Assembly (NCBI GenBank): GCA_050184225.1
Contig: JBFXAN010000111.1
Location: 1-21,704, forward strand
DNA: 21,704 bases
Direction of reading: 5' to 3'
Source: JBFXAN01 sp050184225
GTDB taxonomy: Bacteria > Chloroflexota > Dehalococcoidia > CAUJGQ01
The notes beneath the pieces were generated by a model. It worked only from the letters and a program-made list of their open reading frames with translations. It did no database searches and had not been told where the DNA came from. A program made the position numbers and the translations under genes. Below are positions 1-8,528 of the stretch, piece after piece; positions within the stretch are counted from its first letter, which is position 1, and every line of letters starts with the position of its first letter.

Positions 1-788
<788 letters not shown>

Positions 789-950
789 GGCGCGCTCCTC
801 ACGGTCAGTCGATTCTCGCAACCCGAAATGGACGCCCGCGCTGTCTATGACGAGCGCGGGCGCCGCGGTCCGCATTGGATCATCCTTGTGTTCGAGGACG
901 GGCCACGGCCGGCACCTCCGACGCACTGGCCCACCACCACTGTGGCGCGG

Positions 951-979
951 ATGCTAGGGTGATTCGCGGGTCATGTCAA
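951..979 (-). promoter_or_regulatory. Sigma70-type promoter for the glycine-rich gene
   Basis: Read on the minus strand there is a perfect -35 TTGACA (plus 974-979), a 17-nt spacer and a -10 TAGCAT (plus 951-956). Transcription would start near 944, leaving a leader of about 155 nt before the ATG at 788. Confidence 0.65.
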
Positions 980-1256
980 CAGCATTGCGCGCCGTGTAGC
1001 CGGCATTTCACGGTCATGACAGTCGCGCGGGCGCCGGCACTGATCGGCGTGAATTGGTGTGATGCACGGGCTGCGGGCTGCGATCTCGTGATGCCGATGG
1101 ACGCCGCCTCCTCCGGCCATCGACGGAGACGGTGGCCGGGACCATCGTCGTGGCTGGTGCTGCCCGGATCGCCATTCCCCGTCCTCATGCGAGCGGGCAG
1201 AGTAGTGATACGCACACGGCGCGTCCCCGTGACATCACCCCAGGGGCAGGTATTCC
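980..1256. other. Intergenic stretch before the MFS gene
   Basis: Together with 789-979 this makes a 468-nt gap between the divergent glycine-rich and MFS genes. Open frames here have arginine/alanine-rich composition, lack ribosome-binding sites and resemble no family I recognise. Apart from the minus-strand promoter at 951-979 I see no RNA gene or convincing plus-strand promoter. Confidence 0.5.
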
Positions 1257-2603
1257 ATGAGGCCGTTCTACGCTGTCGTGATCAATGCCCTTGCCGGGTC
1301 GCTGACCAACACGTTCGTCTGGTTCGCCGTGACGTTCTGGGTCTACCTCGAAACTCGCTCGGTCGTGGCCACCTCGGTGATGGCGGGCGTCTATACGGGC
1401 ACCACCGCCGTCTCCGGCTTCTTCCTCGGCTCGCTCGTCGACCGCTACCCGAAGAAGACCGCGATGCTCCTCTCGAGCCTGATGTCGCTCGTGCTCTACA
1501 GCGTGGCCGGCATCCTCTTCTTGGCTACCCCGCGCGATGTGTTTGCTGATTCCACCAGCCTTCCCCTGCTGGGGTTCATCGTGCTCACACTCGTCGGTGC
1601 CATCGCCGGCAACGTCCGCACGATTGCGCTCTCCACGCTGGTGACGCAGCTGGTGCCGGAGCCTGAACGAGACAAAGCCAACGGCCTGGTCGGGACGGCG
1701 AACGGCATTGCCTTCTTTATCGCGTCCATCTTCAGCGGGCTCGTGATCGGCGTCCTCGGCATCGGCTGGATGCTCGCGCTGGCCGTCGTCCTCACCGCCC
1801 TCGTGATTGGCCATCTGCTTACCCTCCACATCCCCGCACACGCGTCCGCGCAGGTACTGACCATGACGGCAGCAGGCGCCGACGCTGGTGGTGTCGGCAC
1901 GTCCATTGACCTGGCCGGCACGATCCGGGTGATTCGCGCCGTCCCCGGTCTGGCGGCGCTGCTCGTGTTTCAGACCTTCAACAACTTCCTGGGCGGCGTC
2001 TTTATGGCGTTGATGGACGCCTATGGCCTGTCGCTCGTCTCGGTCGAAGTGTGGGGCGCCATCTTCGGCGTCTTGAGCCTGGGCTTCATCGTCGGCGGCG
2101 TCGTCGTGGCGCGGGTTGGCTTGGGGCCGAACCCCCTGCGCACGCTCTTGCTGGTCAACGTCGCCATGTGGACGATCTGCATCCTCTTCCCGCTGCAAGC
2201 TTCGATCATCCCCCTCACCGTCGGCATGGCGATCTGGCTGTGCCTGATCCCGGCCGCGGAAGCGGCGGAACAGACCCTCCTCCAGAAGCTGATTCCGCTG
2301 GAGCGGCAGGGCCGCGTCTTTGGCTTCGCGCAGAGTGTGGAGCAGGCGGCGGCACCGATTACCGCCTTCTTCATCGGCCCGCTCGCCCAACTCATCTTCA
2401 TCCCGTTCATGACGACGGGGGCGGGCGTGGAGCTGATCGGCGGCTGGTTCGGGACAGGCAGCGATCGGGGCATCGCCCTGGTGTTCATCGTCGCCGGGCT
2501 GCTCGGCCTCGCCGCGACGCTGTTGGCACTACGCTCGGGCGCCTATCGGCGGCTCACCGCCCACGTTCTGGCGCCGCCGGCCGAGGTCGCCGTCGGGGTC
2601 TAA
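1257..2603 (+). CDS. Major facilitator superfamily (MFS) transporter
   Basis: This encodes a 448-residue integral membrane protein with about 12 hydrophobic segments, the usual length for a 12-TM MFS carrier. The loop after TM2 reads GSLVDRYPKK (about residues 58-67), the MFS motif A. KANGLVGTANGIAFF near residue 140 and LIPLERQGRVFGF in the second half are typical of MFS_3/MefA/EntS-like drug or siderophore exporters (established family knowledge). The ATG at 1257 is preceded by a weak purine stretch, AGGGGCAGG. The gene is monocistronic: the gap to the next gene is 307 nt. The substrate cannot be read from the sequence; export of a small hydrophobic compound is inferred. A 401-codon minus frame lying across it is a mirror of this coding sequence. 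Confidence 0.9.
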   Translation: MRPFYAVVINALAGSLTNTFVWFAVTFWVYLETRSVVATSVMAGVYTGTTAVSGFFLGSLVDRYPKKTAMLLSSLMSLVLYSVAGILFLATPRDVFADSTSLPLLGFIVLTLVGAIAGNVRTIALSTLVTQLVPEPERDKANGLVGTANGIAFFIASIFSGLVIGVLGIGWMLALAVVLTALVIGHLLTLHIPAHASAQVLTMTAAGADAGGVGTSIDLAGTIRVIRAVPGLAALLVFQTFNNFLGGVFMALMDAYGLSLVSVEVWGAIFGVLSLGFIVGGVVVARVGLGPNPLRTLLLVNVAMWTICILFPLQASIIPLTVGMAIWLCLIPAAEAAEQTLLQKLIPLERQGRVFGFAQSVEQAAAPITAFFIGPLAQLIFIPFMTTGAGVELIGGWFGTGSDRGIALVFIVAGLLGLAATLLALRSGAYRRLTAHVLAPPAEVAVGV

Positions 2604-2761
2604 CGCGCGGTGGCATCAGTGCTACCCGCAGGCCAGCCACGCGGCGCTGACCGGGTGTCCTCCACCCACCCCATGAGCGTTGTTGAAAGCTCGCCGGCGG
2701 GCTGGCGTAAGCCATGCCCGTTTTGGCCTCGCCGAAGCGTGATTCGATCCAAACCGTTCGC

Positions 2762-2790
2762 TTGCACGCTCTGACTTTGTGACGTAAAGT
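2762..2790 (+). promoter_or_regulatory. Probable promoter of the ABC operon
   Basis: TTGCAC (2762-2767), a 17-nt spacer and TAAAGT (2785-2790) form a moderate sigma70-like promoter about 120 nt before the ATG at 2911. It lies in an otherwise featureless 307-nt gap (2604-2910). Confidence 0.4.
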
Positions 2791-2801
2791 ACTTCGTACT
2801 A
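2789..2801. promoter_or_regulatory. Small palindrome at the ABC operon start site
   Basis: AGTAC-TTC-GTACT forms a 5-bp inverted repeat that overlaps the end of the proposed -10 and the expected start of transcription. Its position would suit an operator, but the arms are short and no cognate regulator is encoded next to it. Confidence 0.3.
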
Positions 2802-2910
2802 CGGGACTGAAGCGCGCGGGCCGACCGGCGCTCGCGGCAGCTCACCGTACGCGGGACGAGCCTGCCGGCGCGGTGCCGCGGTGGGCTCTCACAGAGAGGA
2901 GCGACGACGC

Positions 2911-3807
2911 ATGACCATCGCACTTCCCTTCCAGCGCTGGCGCGCCGTGGTTGGCAGCATGGCGGTGACACTGGTTCTGATTGCGATCCTCGCCACGCCG
3001 CAGGGGCGTAGCGCCGCCGCCCAGTTTCTCGGCCTGTTCCGCTCGGAGCGGTTCGAGGCAGTGCCTTTCAGTACCGCGCAGCTCCAGGACCTGGAGAAGA
3101 CCTTTGCCGAGATCGAGCAGCTCGGCCGCGTGGAGGGGCTGGACGGCCTGGGCGACGGGCCGCGTCAGGTGAGCACGGTCGCGGAGGCGGCGCAGATCGC
3201 CGGCTTCTCCCCGAAGACGCCGGACCCATCATCGCTGCCGGCAGGTGTGAGCGCGACGCCGTCCGCGATCATGGTGCGTCCTGCCGGAACCGTGCGCTTC
3301 ACCTTCGACCAGGCGAAGGCGCGGGAGCACGAGCGCGCCACCGGGCAGCCGGGTGTGCAACTGCCAGACCGGTTCGATGGCGCCTCCGTCGTGATCCACG
3401 CACCGGCCACCGTGGTGCTCCGGTACGGTGGGCCTGCCGGGATGGGCATGTTCCCCGGCGGGATCGGGATGCTGGTCGGCCAGGCGGAGGCACTGACGAT
3501 CGAGGTGCAGGGGAACGTGAGCCTCGAGGAGATGCGGGTGTTCCTCCTGGGCTTGCCGGGGCTCTCACCCCAGACCGTGCGGCAGCTGCGGGCGATCGAA
3601 GACTGGCAGAGCACCCTCCCGATCCCGATCCCCGTGGATGAGGTGAACTGGCAACGGACGACGGTCGCGGGCGCGTCCGGGCTGCTCCTGGGGGACAATA
3701 GCGGCCTGGGCAGTATCGTTATCTGGCAGAAGGACGGTCATCTCTACGGTGTCGGTGGTGGCTACTCGGCCCAGGAAGTCCGGAGCGTTGCCGATGGTCT
3801 CCGTTGA
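2911..3807 (+). CDS. Single-pass membrane protein, DUF4367/anti-sigma-like extracellular domain
   Basis: The product has 298 residues. The start is set by AGGAG 9 nt before the ATG at 2911; an upstream in-frame GTG at 2881 has no such site. There is one N-terminal hydrophobic segment (about residues 12-30, VVGSMAVTLVLIAILATP) and then a roughly 265-residue outward-facing domain. Features include the phrase SLPAGVSATPSAIMV, a repeated valine-rich strand pattern, and a final IVIWQKDGHLYGVGGGYSAQEV. That ending resembles the C-terminal domain found behind zinc-finger anti-sigma modules (DUF4367-like), but no zinc-finger or sigma gene is present. Its stop overlaps the start of the ABC ATPase by 14 nt, so it is probably co-translated and works with the transporter. 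The role is not known; an accessory or regulatory membrane subunit is inferred. Confidence 0.75.
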   Translation: MTIALPFQRWRAVVGSMAVTLVLIAILATPQGRSAAAQFLGLFRSERFEAVPFSTAQLQDLEKTFAEIEQLGRVEGLDGLGDGPRQVSTVAEAAQIAGFSPKTPDPSSLPAGVSATPSAIMVRPAGTVRFTFDQAKAREHERATGQPGVQLPDRFDGASVVIHAPATVVLRYGGPAGMGMFPGGIGMLVGQAEALTIEVQGNVSLEEMRVFLLGLPGLSPQTVRQLRAIEDWQSTLPIPIPVDEVNWQRTTVAGASGLLLGDNSGLGSIVIWQKDGHLYGVGGGYSAQEVRSVADGLR

Positions 3808-4738
3808 GCGCCTGGAGACGAACCCGGCAGCCGCGACCGTCCCCGCGATCGAAGCGGCCGGCCTGCGCAAGGTGTATGGCCGCACGGTCGCGTTGGAGGA
3901 GCTGAGCCTGCGCGTGGAACAGGGCGAGGTCTTCGGCTTCCTCGGTCCCAACGGTGCGGGCAAGACGACGACGGTCAAGATCCTGATGGGCCTTGTCCGG
4001 CCGACCGCCGGTGAGGCGCGCATCTTCGGTCGGCCGGTGGACGAACCAGAGGCGAGACGCCGGGCCGGCTATCTGCCGGAGAACTTCCGCTTCCATGACT
4101 GGCTCACCGGCGCGGCGCTGCTGGACTTCCACGGGCGGCTGGCCGGGATGACCGCCGCCGATCGGCAACGGCGCATCCCGGAGGTGATCGGCCGGGTCGG
4201 TCTGGCGGGCCGCGGCGGTGACCGTATCCGCGGCTACTCCAAGGGGATGACACAGCGCATCGGCCTCGCCCAGGCGATCCTCCACCGGCCGGACGTGGTC
4301 CTGTTAGATGAGCCGACCTCGGCGCTGGACCCCGTCGGCCGGCGGGAGGTCCGCGACCTGATCCGGTCGCTGCGCGCGGACGGGTTGACCGTGTTCATCA
4401 ACTCCCACCTGCTCAGCGAGGTGGAAATGGTCTGCGACCGTGTGGCGATCGTCGCGCGGGGGCGGGTGGTGCGGGCCGGCCGCCTGGAGGAACTGCTGGA
4501 CGCCGCGTCGTTGCGGGTCACGCTGGATCGGGTGGACGACGATCTCGTTCAGACGTTGGGCGGCATCGCGCCGGTGGCGAACGTCGAGGGGACGACGGTG
4601 ACGCTGGAGGCGGAGGCGGAGGCGGCGCCGCTGGTCGCGGAGGCAGTGATCCAGGCAGGCTACCGGCTGTTCGGCCTCGTGCCTGTGCACCGATCGTTGG
4701 AGGACGTCTTCATGCAACTCGTGGAGGAGAAGCCGTGA
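3794..4738 (+). CDS. ABC transporter ATP-binding protein (ABC-2 type)
   Basis: The 314-residue ATPase drives the permease encoded next. Walker A GPNGAGKTT is at residues 51-59, a GYLPE switch-loop segment near 92, the signature YSKGMTQRIGLAQA at about 148-161, Walker B DVVLLDE at 167-173 and the switch histidine in NSHLLSE at 205. The roughly 100-residue extension after the core is usual for NatA/CcmA-like export ATPases. I place the start at the ATG 3794, because GGAG sits 8 nt upstream and this gives a coupled 14-nt overlap with the preceding gene. An in-frame ATG at 3749 would bury 59 nt in that gene and lacks a clear ribosome-binding site. The substrate is unknown. Confidence 0.93.
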   Translation: MVSVERLETNPAAATVPAIEAAGLRKVYGRTVALEELSLRVEQGEVFGFLGPNGAGKTTTVKILMGLVRPTAGEARIFGRPVDEPEARRRAGYLPENFRFHDWLTGAALLDFHGRLAGMTAADRQRRIPEVIGRVGLAGRGGDRIRGYSKGMTQRIGLAQAILHRPDVVLLDEPTSALDPVGRREVRDLIRSLRADGLTVFINSHLLSEVEMVCDRVAIVARGRVVRAGRLEELLDAASLRVTLDRVDDDLVQTLGGIAPVANVEGTTVTLEAEAEAAPLVAEAVIQAGYRLFGLVPVHRSLEDVFMQLVEEKP

Positions 4739-5586
4739 ACGCGCTCATCATTGCCCGCTTCACGCTGCAGGAGGCGGTCAGCCGCCGCCTGATCCTGGCG
4801 GGGGTGCTGCTAAGCGGCGCCTTCCTGGGGCTTTTCGGCTTCGGGTTCTGGATGATCTACAACATGGACTCAGAACTCTCCGGCCCGCTCAGCGATGCGC
4901 AGGCACAGGCCGCCTTCGGCACGATCATGACGGTGCTTGGACTCTACGCCGTCTACTTCCTCGCTGCCTTCCTGGCGCTCTTCCTCTCCGTCGGCGCCGT
5001 CTCCGGCGAGATCGACTCCGGCGCGCTCCACGCCGTGCTCGCGCACCCGATCCGGCGGGCGGAGTTCATCGCCGGCCGTTGGCTCGCCTACGCCGGCCTG
5101 ATCTGCGTCTACGTGGCGATGATGGCGGGCGTGCTCCTGCTCTCCGTGCGGCTGATCTCCGGCTTCGGGGTGCCGGACGCGACGCGGGCGATCGTGCTGC
5201 TCACCCTCGCCGCGCTCGTGCTGCTGACGCTGAGCCTGCTCGGCAGCACGCTGCTGCCGACGCTCGCCAACGGCGTGGTGGTGTTCACGCTCTTCGGACT
5301 GGCGTGGCTGGCTGGGCTGATCGAGTACATCGGCACGGCGCTCAGCAACGAGACGATGCTCAACACGGGCACGGCGGTGAGCCTGCTCGTCCCCAGCGAC
5401 GCGCTCTGGCGCGGCGCGACCTACTACGTCCAGTCGCCGCTCTTCCTGGCCACCCTACAGAATGCCCCCGGCATCCCGTTCGCATCCACGACGCCACCGG
5501 CCACGCCGCTCCTGATCTGGGCGGCGCTGTACGTGCTCGCCGGCGTGGTCGTCGCGATGCTCAGCTTCTCCCGCCGCGATCTATGA
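4735..5586 (+). CDS. ABC-2 type transporter permease
   Basis: This 283-residue protein has about six hydrophobic segments (near residues 20-40, 65-90, 115-138, 148-170, 178-200 and 255-275). The cytoplasmic-loop sequence VGAVSGEIDSGALHAVLAHP, followed by IRRAEFIAGRW, matches the NosY-like ABC-2 permease pattern VSGEI.SG......RP..R.....K. It starts with GTG in a 4-nt GTGA overlap with the ATPase stop, a classic sign of translational coupling, so the two make one transporter. A large outward loop lies between TM5 and TM6. What it exports cannot be told from the sequence; copper-site assembly (NosFY-like) and antimicrobial-peptide export are the best-known relatives. Confidence 0.88.
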   Translation: MNALIIARFTLQEAVSRRLILAGVLLSGAFLGLFGFGFWMIYNMDSELSGPLSDAQAQAAFGTIMTVLGLYAVYFLAAFLALFLSVGAVSGEIDSGALHAVLAHPIRRAEFIAGRWLAYAGLICVYVAMMAGVLLLSVRLISGFGVPDATRAIVLLTLAALVLLTLSLLGSTLLPTLANGVVVFTLFGLAWLAGLIEYIGTALSNETMLNTGTAVSLLVPSDALWRGATYYVQSPLFLATLQNAPGIPFASTTPPATPLLIWAALYVLAGVVVAMLSFSRRDL

Positions 5587-5627
5587 GGGGAGCGGGTCAG
5601 CCGGTCAGCGACTCCTCGATGTCATGA

Positions 5628-5889
<262 letters not shown>

Positions 5890-5914
5890 AAGCGGTCCCA
5901 CACCGGCGACGATG

Positions 5915-5991
5915 TGGTGGGCGATACTGGATTCGAACCAGTGACCTCTGCGATGTCAACGCAGCGCTCTAACCAACTGAGCTAACCGCCC
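5915..5991 (-). tRNA. tRNA-Val(GAC), CCA encoded
   Basis: The cloverleaf has acceptor GGGCGGT with ATCGCCC, anticodon stem CTGCG/CGCAG with loop TTGACAT (anticodon GAC), T stem ACTGG/CCAGT with loop TTCGAAT, and discriminator A. The body covers 5918-5991 and the encoded CCA is at 5915-5917. It lies 25 nt upstream of tRNA-Lys on the same strand and directly behind a strong promoter. Confidence 0.96.
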
Positions 5992-6001
5992 GTACCCCCG
6001 C

Positions 6002-6031
6002 ATCATATCGCGCTCCTGACAGGCCGGTCAA
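6002..6031 (-). promoter_or_regulatory. Promoter of the tRNA-Val/tRNA-Lys operon
   Basis: Minus-strand TTGACC (plus 6026-6031), an 18-nt spacer and TATGAT (plus 6002-6007) put the start only a few bases before the 5' end of tRNA-Val at 5991, as expected for a tRNA promoter. Confidence 0.7.
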
Positions 6032-6069
6032 ACGTGATTGATGCCGTTCGTCGAATTGCGTACCATGAC

Positions 6070-6078
6070 TGATACAAT
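6070..6078 (+). promoter_or_regulatory. Extended -10 promoter for the thrS leader
   Basis: TGATACAAT is an extended -10 (TGN plus TACAAT). No good -35 lies at the usual distance. Transcription would start near 6085, about 35 nt before the T-box Stem I, divergent from the tRNA promoter at 6002-6031. Confidence 0.5.
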
Positions 6079-6118
6079 TGGCGGTGGTATCGTCGCCAAC
6101 CTAAAGATGTGATCGGCG

Positions 6119-6371
6119 CTGAACAGGACGAGTACGCGCGGCGCTGTGCCAGAGAGGGCGGGCCATCGGCTGGAAGTCCGCCTCATCGGGGCCGCGCGGA
6201 ATACCACCTGGGAGCCGGACGGCGACCGCCATGCGTGATTGTGGCTGAGCCGTTCCCGGTTGGCCCCGTTACCGGCCTCACGAGGAGCGCATGCCTTCGT
6301 CGCGTGCGCTTGAATGTGGGTGGAACCACGAGAGCAACGCCTCCCGTCCCATGGGGACCGGAGGCGTTTTT
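6119..6371 (+). promoter_or_regulatory. T-box riboswitch, threonine-specific (ACC specifier), controlling thrS
   Basis: Stem I can be drawn by hand. The lower helix is CAGG (6124-6127) with CCTG (6207-6210), then the AGTA bulge motif (6131-6134) faces GAA (6199-6201), with CGCGCGGC/GCCGCGCG above it. The specifier after GAAT is ACC (6203-6205), a Thr codon, followed by A. Stem III is 6287-6294 with 6302-6309. The T-box core TGGGTGGAACCACG (6317-6330) includes the TGGA bulge that pairs with the tRNA acceptor end, and GTCCCA at 6346-6351 supplies the other antiterminator strand. By known mechanism, uncharged tRNA-Thr stabilises the antiterminator and lets transcription pass into thrS; charged tRNA allows termination. 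The specifier, downstream gene and terminator agree with one another, so the call is firm. Confidence 0.93.
6336..6371 (+). terminator. T-box intrinsic terminator
   Basis: Stem 6336-6344 pairs with 6360-6368 (9 bp). After a C-C mismatch, 6346-6350 pairs with 6354-6358, closing a 3-nt loop. A run of five T (6367-6371) follows. The 5' strand overlaps the antiterminator strand, as T-box switching requires. Confidence 0.92.
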
Positions 6372-6446
6372 GTTGGTGTGCCGGATGCGGTCGGGCGGGG
6401 TCAGTGTCCGCGGAGGATAGCAATGATTCGATATGGAGAGGCATCC

Positions 6447-6466
6447 CCCCGGCTCACCAGCCGGGG
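6447..6466 (+). other. Hairpin in the thrS 5' leader after the terminator
   Basis: A perfect 8-bp GC-rich stem, CCCCGGCT/AGCCGGGG, with a 4-nt CACC loop lies 100 nt before the thrS start. No T-tract follows it. The roughly 195 nt between the T-box terminator and thrS hold no ORF that I can support. Confidence 0.4.
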
Positions 6467-6566
6467 CACAACCAGACTGGTGCGGAACGAATCCACCGGC
6501 CCGCGCGCATTGCGATGAATACCCGGGCACGGCCACGACAGTTGCACGCATGAAAGGACACCGTTC

Positions 6567-8339
6567 ATGGTTTCGGATGCAGAGCTCAAGATTGATGACT
6601 TCGATGTCGCGCCGGAGGAGGACCGGCTCTATCGGATGCGCCACTCGGCCGCGCACATCATGGCGCAGGCGGTCATCGAGATGATGCCGGAGGCCAAATT
6701 GGCGATCGGGCCGCCGATCGATTCCGGATTCTACTACGACTTCCTGCTTCCCCGGTCGATCTCGGCCGACGAACTACCGGCGATCGAGGCACGGATGCGC
6801 GAGGTGGTGGCGGCGAACGTGCCGTTCGAGGAGTCGCGGGTACCGAAGGAAGAGGCACGGCAGATCTTCGCCGGCCAGCCGTTCAAGCTGGAATTGATCG
6901 ACAGCTTCGATGGTGAGGATGTGGGGCTGTGCCGGCACGATACGTTTCTCGACCTGTGTCGGGGCCGTCATGTCGAGCGGTCGGGTGAGGTCGGCGCCTT
7001 CAAGCTGATGCACATCGCTGGTGCATACTGGCGCGGCGACGAGAACCGGCCGATGCTGACGCGGATCTACGGCGCCCTCTTCGCGACGCCGGCGGAACTG
7101 GAGGCATACGAGCGCCACCTCGAAGAGGCGCGGGCGCGCGACCACCGCCGCCTCGGCCGTGAGTTGGGACTCTTCTACCTGGTGGACGACATCGGCTCCG
7201 GCCTGCCGGTCTTCACGCCGAAAGGCGAGATGGTCCGGCACCTGATGGAGTCGTTCGTGCGGGAAACGCAGGCGAAGCACGGCTATCAGCATGTGTGGAC
7301 GGGCAACGTCGTCCGCGAGCAGCTCTTCAAGAAGTCCGGGCACTATGACAATTACGCGGACGTGATGTTTCCGCCAATGGTGGACGGTGATAACGTCTTC
7401 CGGCTGAAGCCGATGAATTGCCCGTCGCACATGACGCTGTACAACGAGATGGGCGTCCACTCGTATCGCGAGCTACCGTTGCGCTTCTGCGAGTTCGCCA
7501 CCCTGTATCGCTATGAGGAGAGCGGCGCGATCGGCGGGCTGACGCGCGTGCGCTCGTTGACGCAAGATGACTGTCACGTCTTCTGCAGGCCCGACCAGAT
7601 CGAGGAGGAATTCACGCGCTGCCTCCACATGGTTCGCGAGGTGCTCACTGCCTTCGGCATGACCGAGTACCGCCTCCAGCTGTCGCTGCGCGGGCAGGAG
7701 GGGAAGTATGTCGCCGATGACGAGAAGTGGGACGCGGCCACGCGGGCGCTGAAGAGCGCGCTGGACAAGAACGGCGTGCAATACATGCCGGTCGAGGGCG
7801 AGGCGGCGTTCTATGGTCCCAAAGCCGACCTGATGGCGAAGGACGCATTGGGACGGGAGTGGCAGCTCTCGACGATCCAGATCGATTTCATCCAACCGGC
7901 GCGGCTCGGTTGCGAGTACATCGGCGAGGACGGCCAGCCCCACACACCGGTTTTGATCCACCGCGCCGTGATGGGTAGCACCGAGCGGTTCCTGGGCGTG
8001 CTGATCGAGCACTATGCCGGGGCGTTCCCGCTGTGGTTGGCCCCGGTGCAGGCGGTAGTGATCCCGATCGCCGACCGGCACAACGACTACGCCTTCCAGG
8101 TGCAGCGGGCGCTGCAGGAGGCCGGTCTCCGCGCGGAGGTCGATCACCGCACCGAGCGGATGAACGCCAAGATCCGCGACGCCCAGCTCCAAAAGGTGCC
8201 CTATATGCTCGTGGTCGGTGACCGAGAATCCGAGGCGAACGCGGCCGCGGTCCGGCTGCGCAACAACGAGAACCTCGGCCCAATGCCGATCGGGGATATC
8301 GTGGCGCGGATGCAAGATGAGGTGGGGAGGAAAGTGTAG
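6567..8339 (+). CDS. thrS: Threonyl-tRNA synthetase lacking the TGS domain
   Basis: The enzyme charges tRNA-Thr with threonine in the cytoplasm. It has 590 residues, against about 640 for the usual bacterial form. The ATG at 6567 follows AAAGGA by 7 nt. The N-terminal TGS domain (about 60 residues) is missing: the editing domain begins almost at once with RHSAAHIM (H26, H30) and has CRGRH (C131, H135). The catalytic core follows, with zinc ligands C285 in MNCPSH, H337 in DDCHVF and the His of HRAVMGSTERFLG (motif 3), and motif 2 around RYEESGAIGGLTRVR. The C-terminal anticodon-binding domain begins near APVQAVVIPI. All catalytic and editing signatures look intact. Expression is controlled by the T-box upstream. 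A 324-codon minus frame and others across it are shadows. Confidence 0.97.
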   Translation: MVSDAELKIDDFDVAPEEDRLYRMRHSAAHIMAQAVIEMMPEAKLAIGPPIDSGFYYDFLLPRSISADELPAIEARMREVVAANVPFEESRVPKEEARQIFAGQPFKLELIDSFDGEDVGLCRHDTFLDLCRGRHVERSGEVGAFKLMHIAGAYWRGDENRPMLTRIYGALFATPAELEAYERHLEEARARDHRRLGRELGLFYLVDDIGSGLPVFTPKGEMVRHLMESFVRETQAKHGYQHVWTGNVVREQLFKKSGHYDNYADVMFPPMVDGDNVFRLKPMNCPSHMTLYNEMGVHSYRELPLRFCEFATLYRYEESGAIGGLTRVRSLTQDDCHVFCRPDQIEEEFTRCLHMVREVLTAFGMTEYRLQLSLRGQEGKYVADDEKWDAATRALKSALDKNGVQYMPVEGEAAFYGPKADLMAKDALGREWQLSTIQIDFIQPARLGCEYIGEDGQPHTPVLIHRAVMGSTERFLGVLIEHYAGAFPLWLAPVQAVVIPIADRHNDYAFQVQRALQEAGLRAEVDHRTERMNAKIRDAQLQKVPYMLVVGDRESEANAAAVRLRNNENLGPMPIGDIVARMQDEVGRKV

Positions 8340-8354
8340 GGGCGCATGCCGGTG

Positions 8355-8521
8355 GCCCTCACCCCCGACCCCTCTCCCGCCAAGCGGGAGAGGGGAGCCA
8401 GACTCAACCGTGAATGCCAACGCGTGCCACGGTACCGTCTGACCCATCGATTAGCTGGTGCTCATGGCAAATCAAGGCTCCCCTCTCCCGTCGCGACGGG
8501 AGAGGGGTCGGGGGTGAGGGC
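8355..8521. repeat. Long inverted-repeat element (CCCTCACCCCCGACCCCT type)
   Basis: The left arm 8355-8399 and right arm 8476-8521 are near-complete reverse complements. Each arm also contains its own small hairpin (CTCTCCCG...CGGGAGAG). A 76-nt unrelated core separates them. The element lies between the convergent ends of thrS and ndk and is followed by CTTTTCTT on the plus strand, so it may serve as a two-way terminator. The sequence style is that of mobile palindromic intergenic repeats (REP/MITE-like) seen in several bacterial phyla; no transposase is encoded. Confidence 0.85.
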
Positions 8522-8528
8522 GCTTTTC

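Noticed and set aside
1185..2390. 401-codon minus-strand open frame across the MFS gene
   Set aside because: It is rich in Asp, His, Glu and Arg, resembles no family, lacks a ribosome-binding site, and mirrors a plus-strand frame with clear MFS motifs.
6372..6566. Lost TGS domain of ThrRS encoded in a shifted frame before thrS
   Set aside because: Translating this stretch gives only low-similarity short frames with stops and no TGS-like sequence, and the ribosome-binding site at 6555-6560 supports the start at 6567.
7473..8447. 324-codon minus-strand frame over the end of thrS
   Set aside because: It lies opposite the catalytic and anticodon-binding domains of ThrRS and extends into the repeat element.
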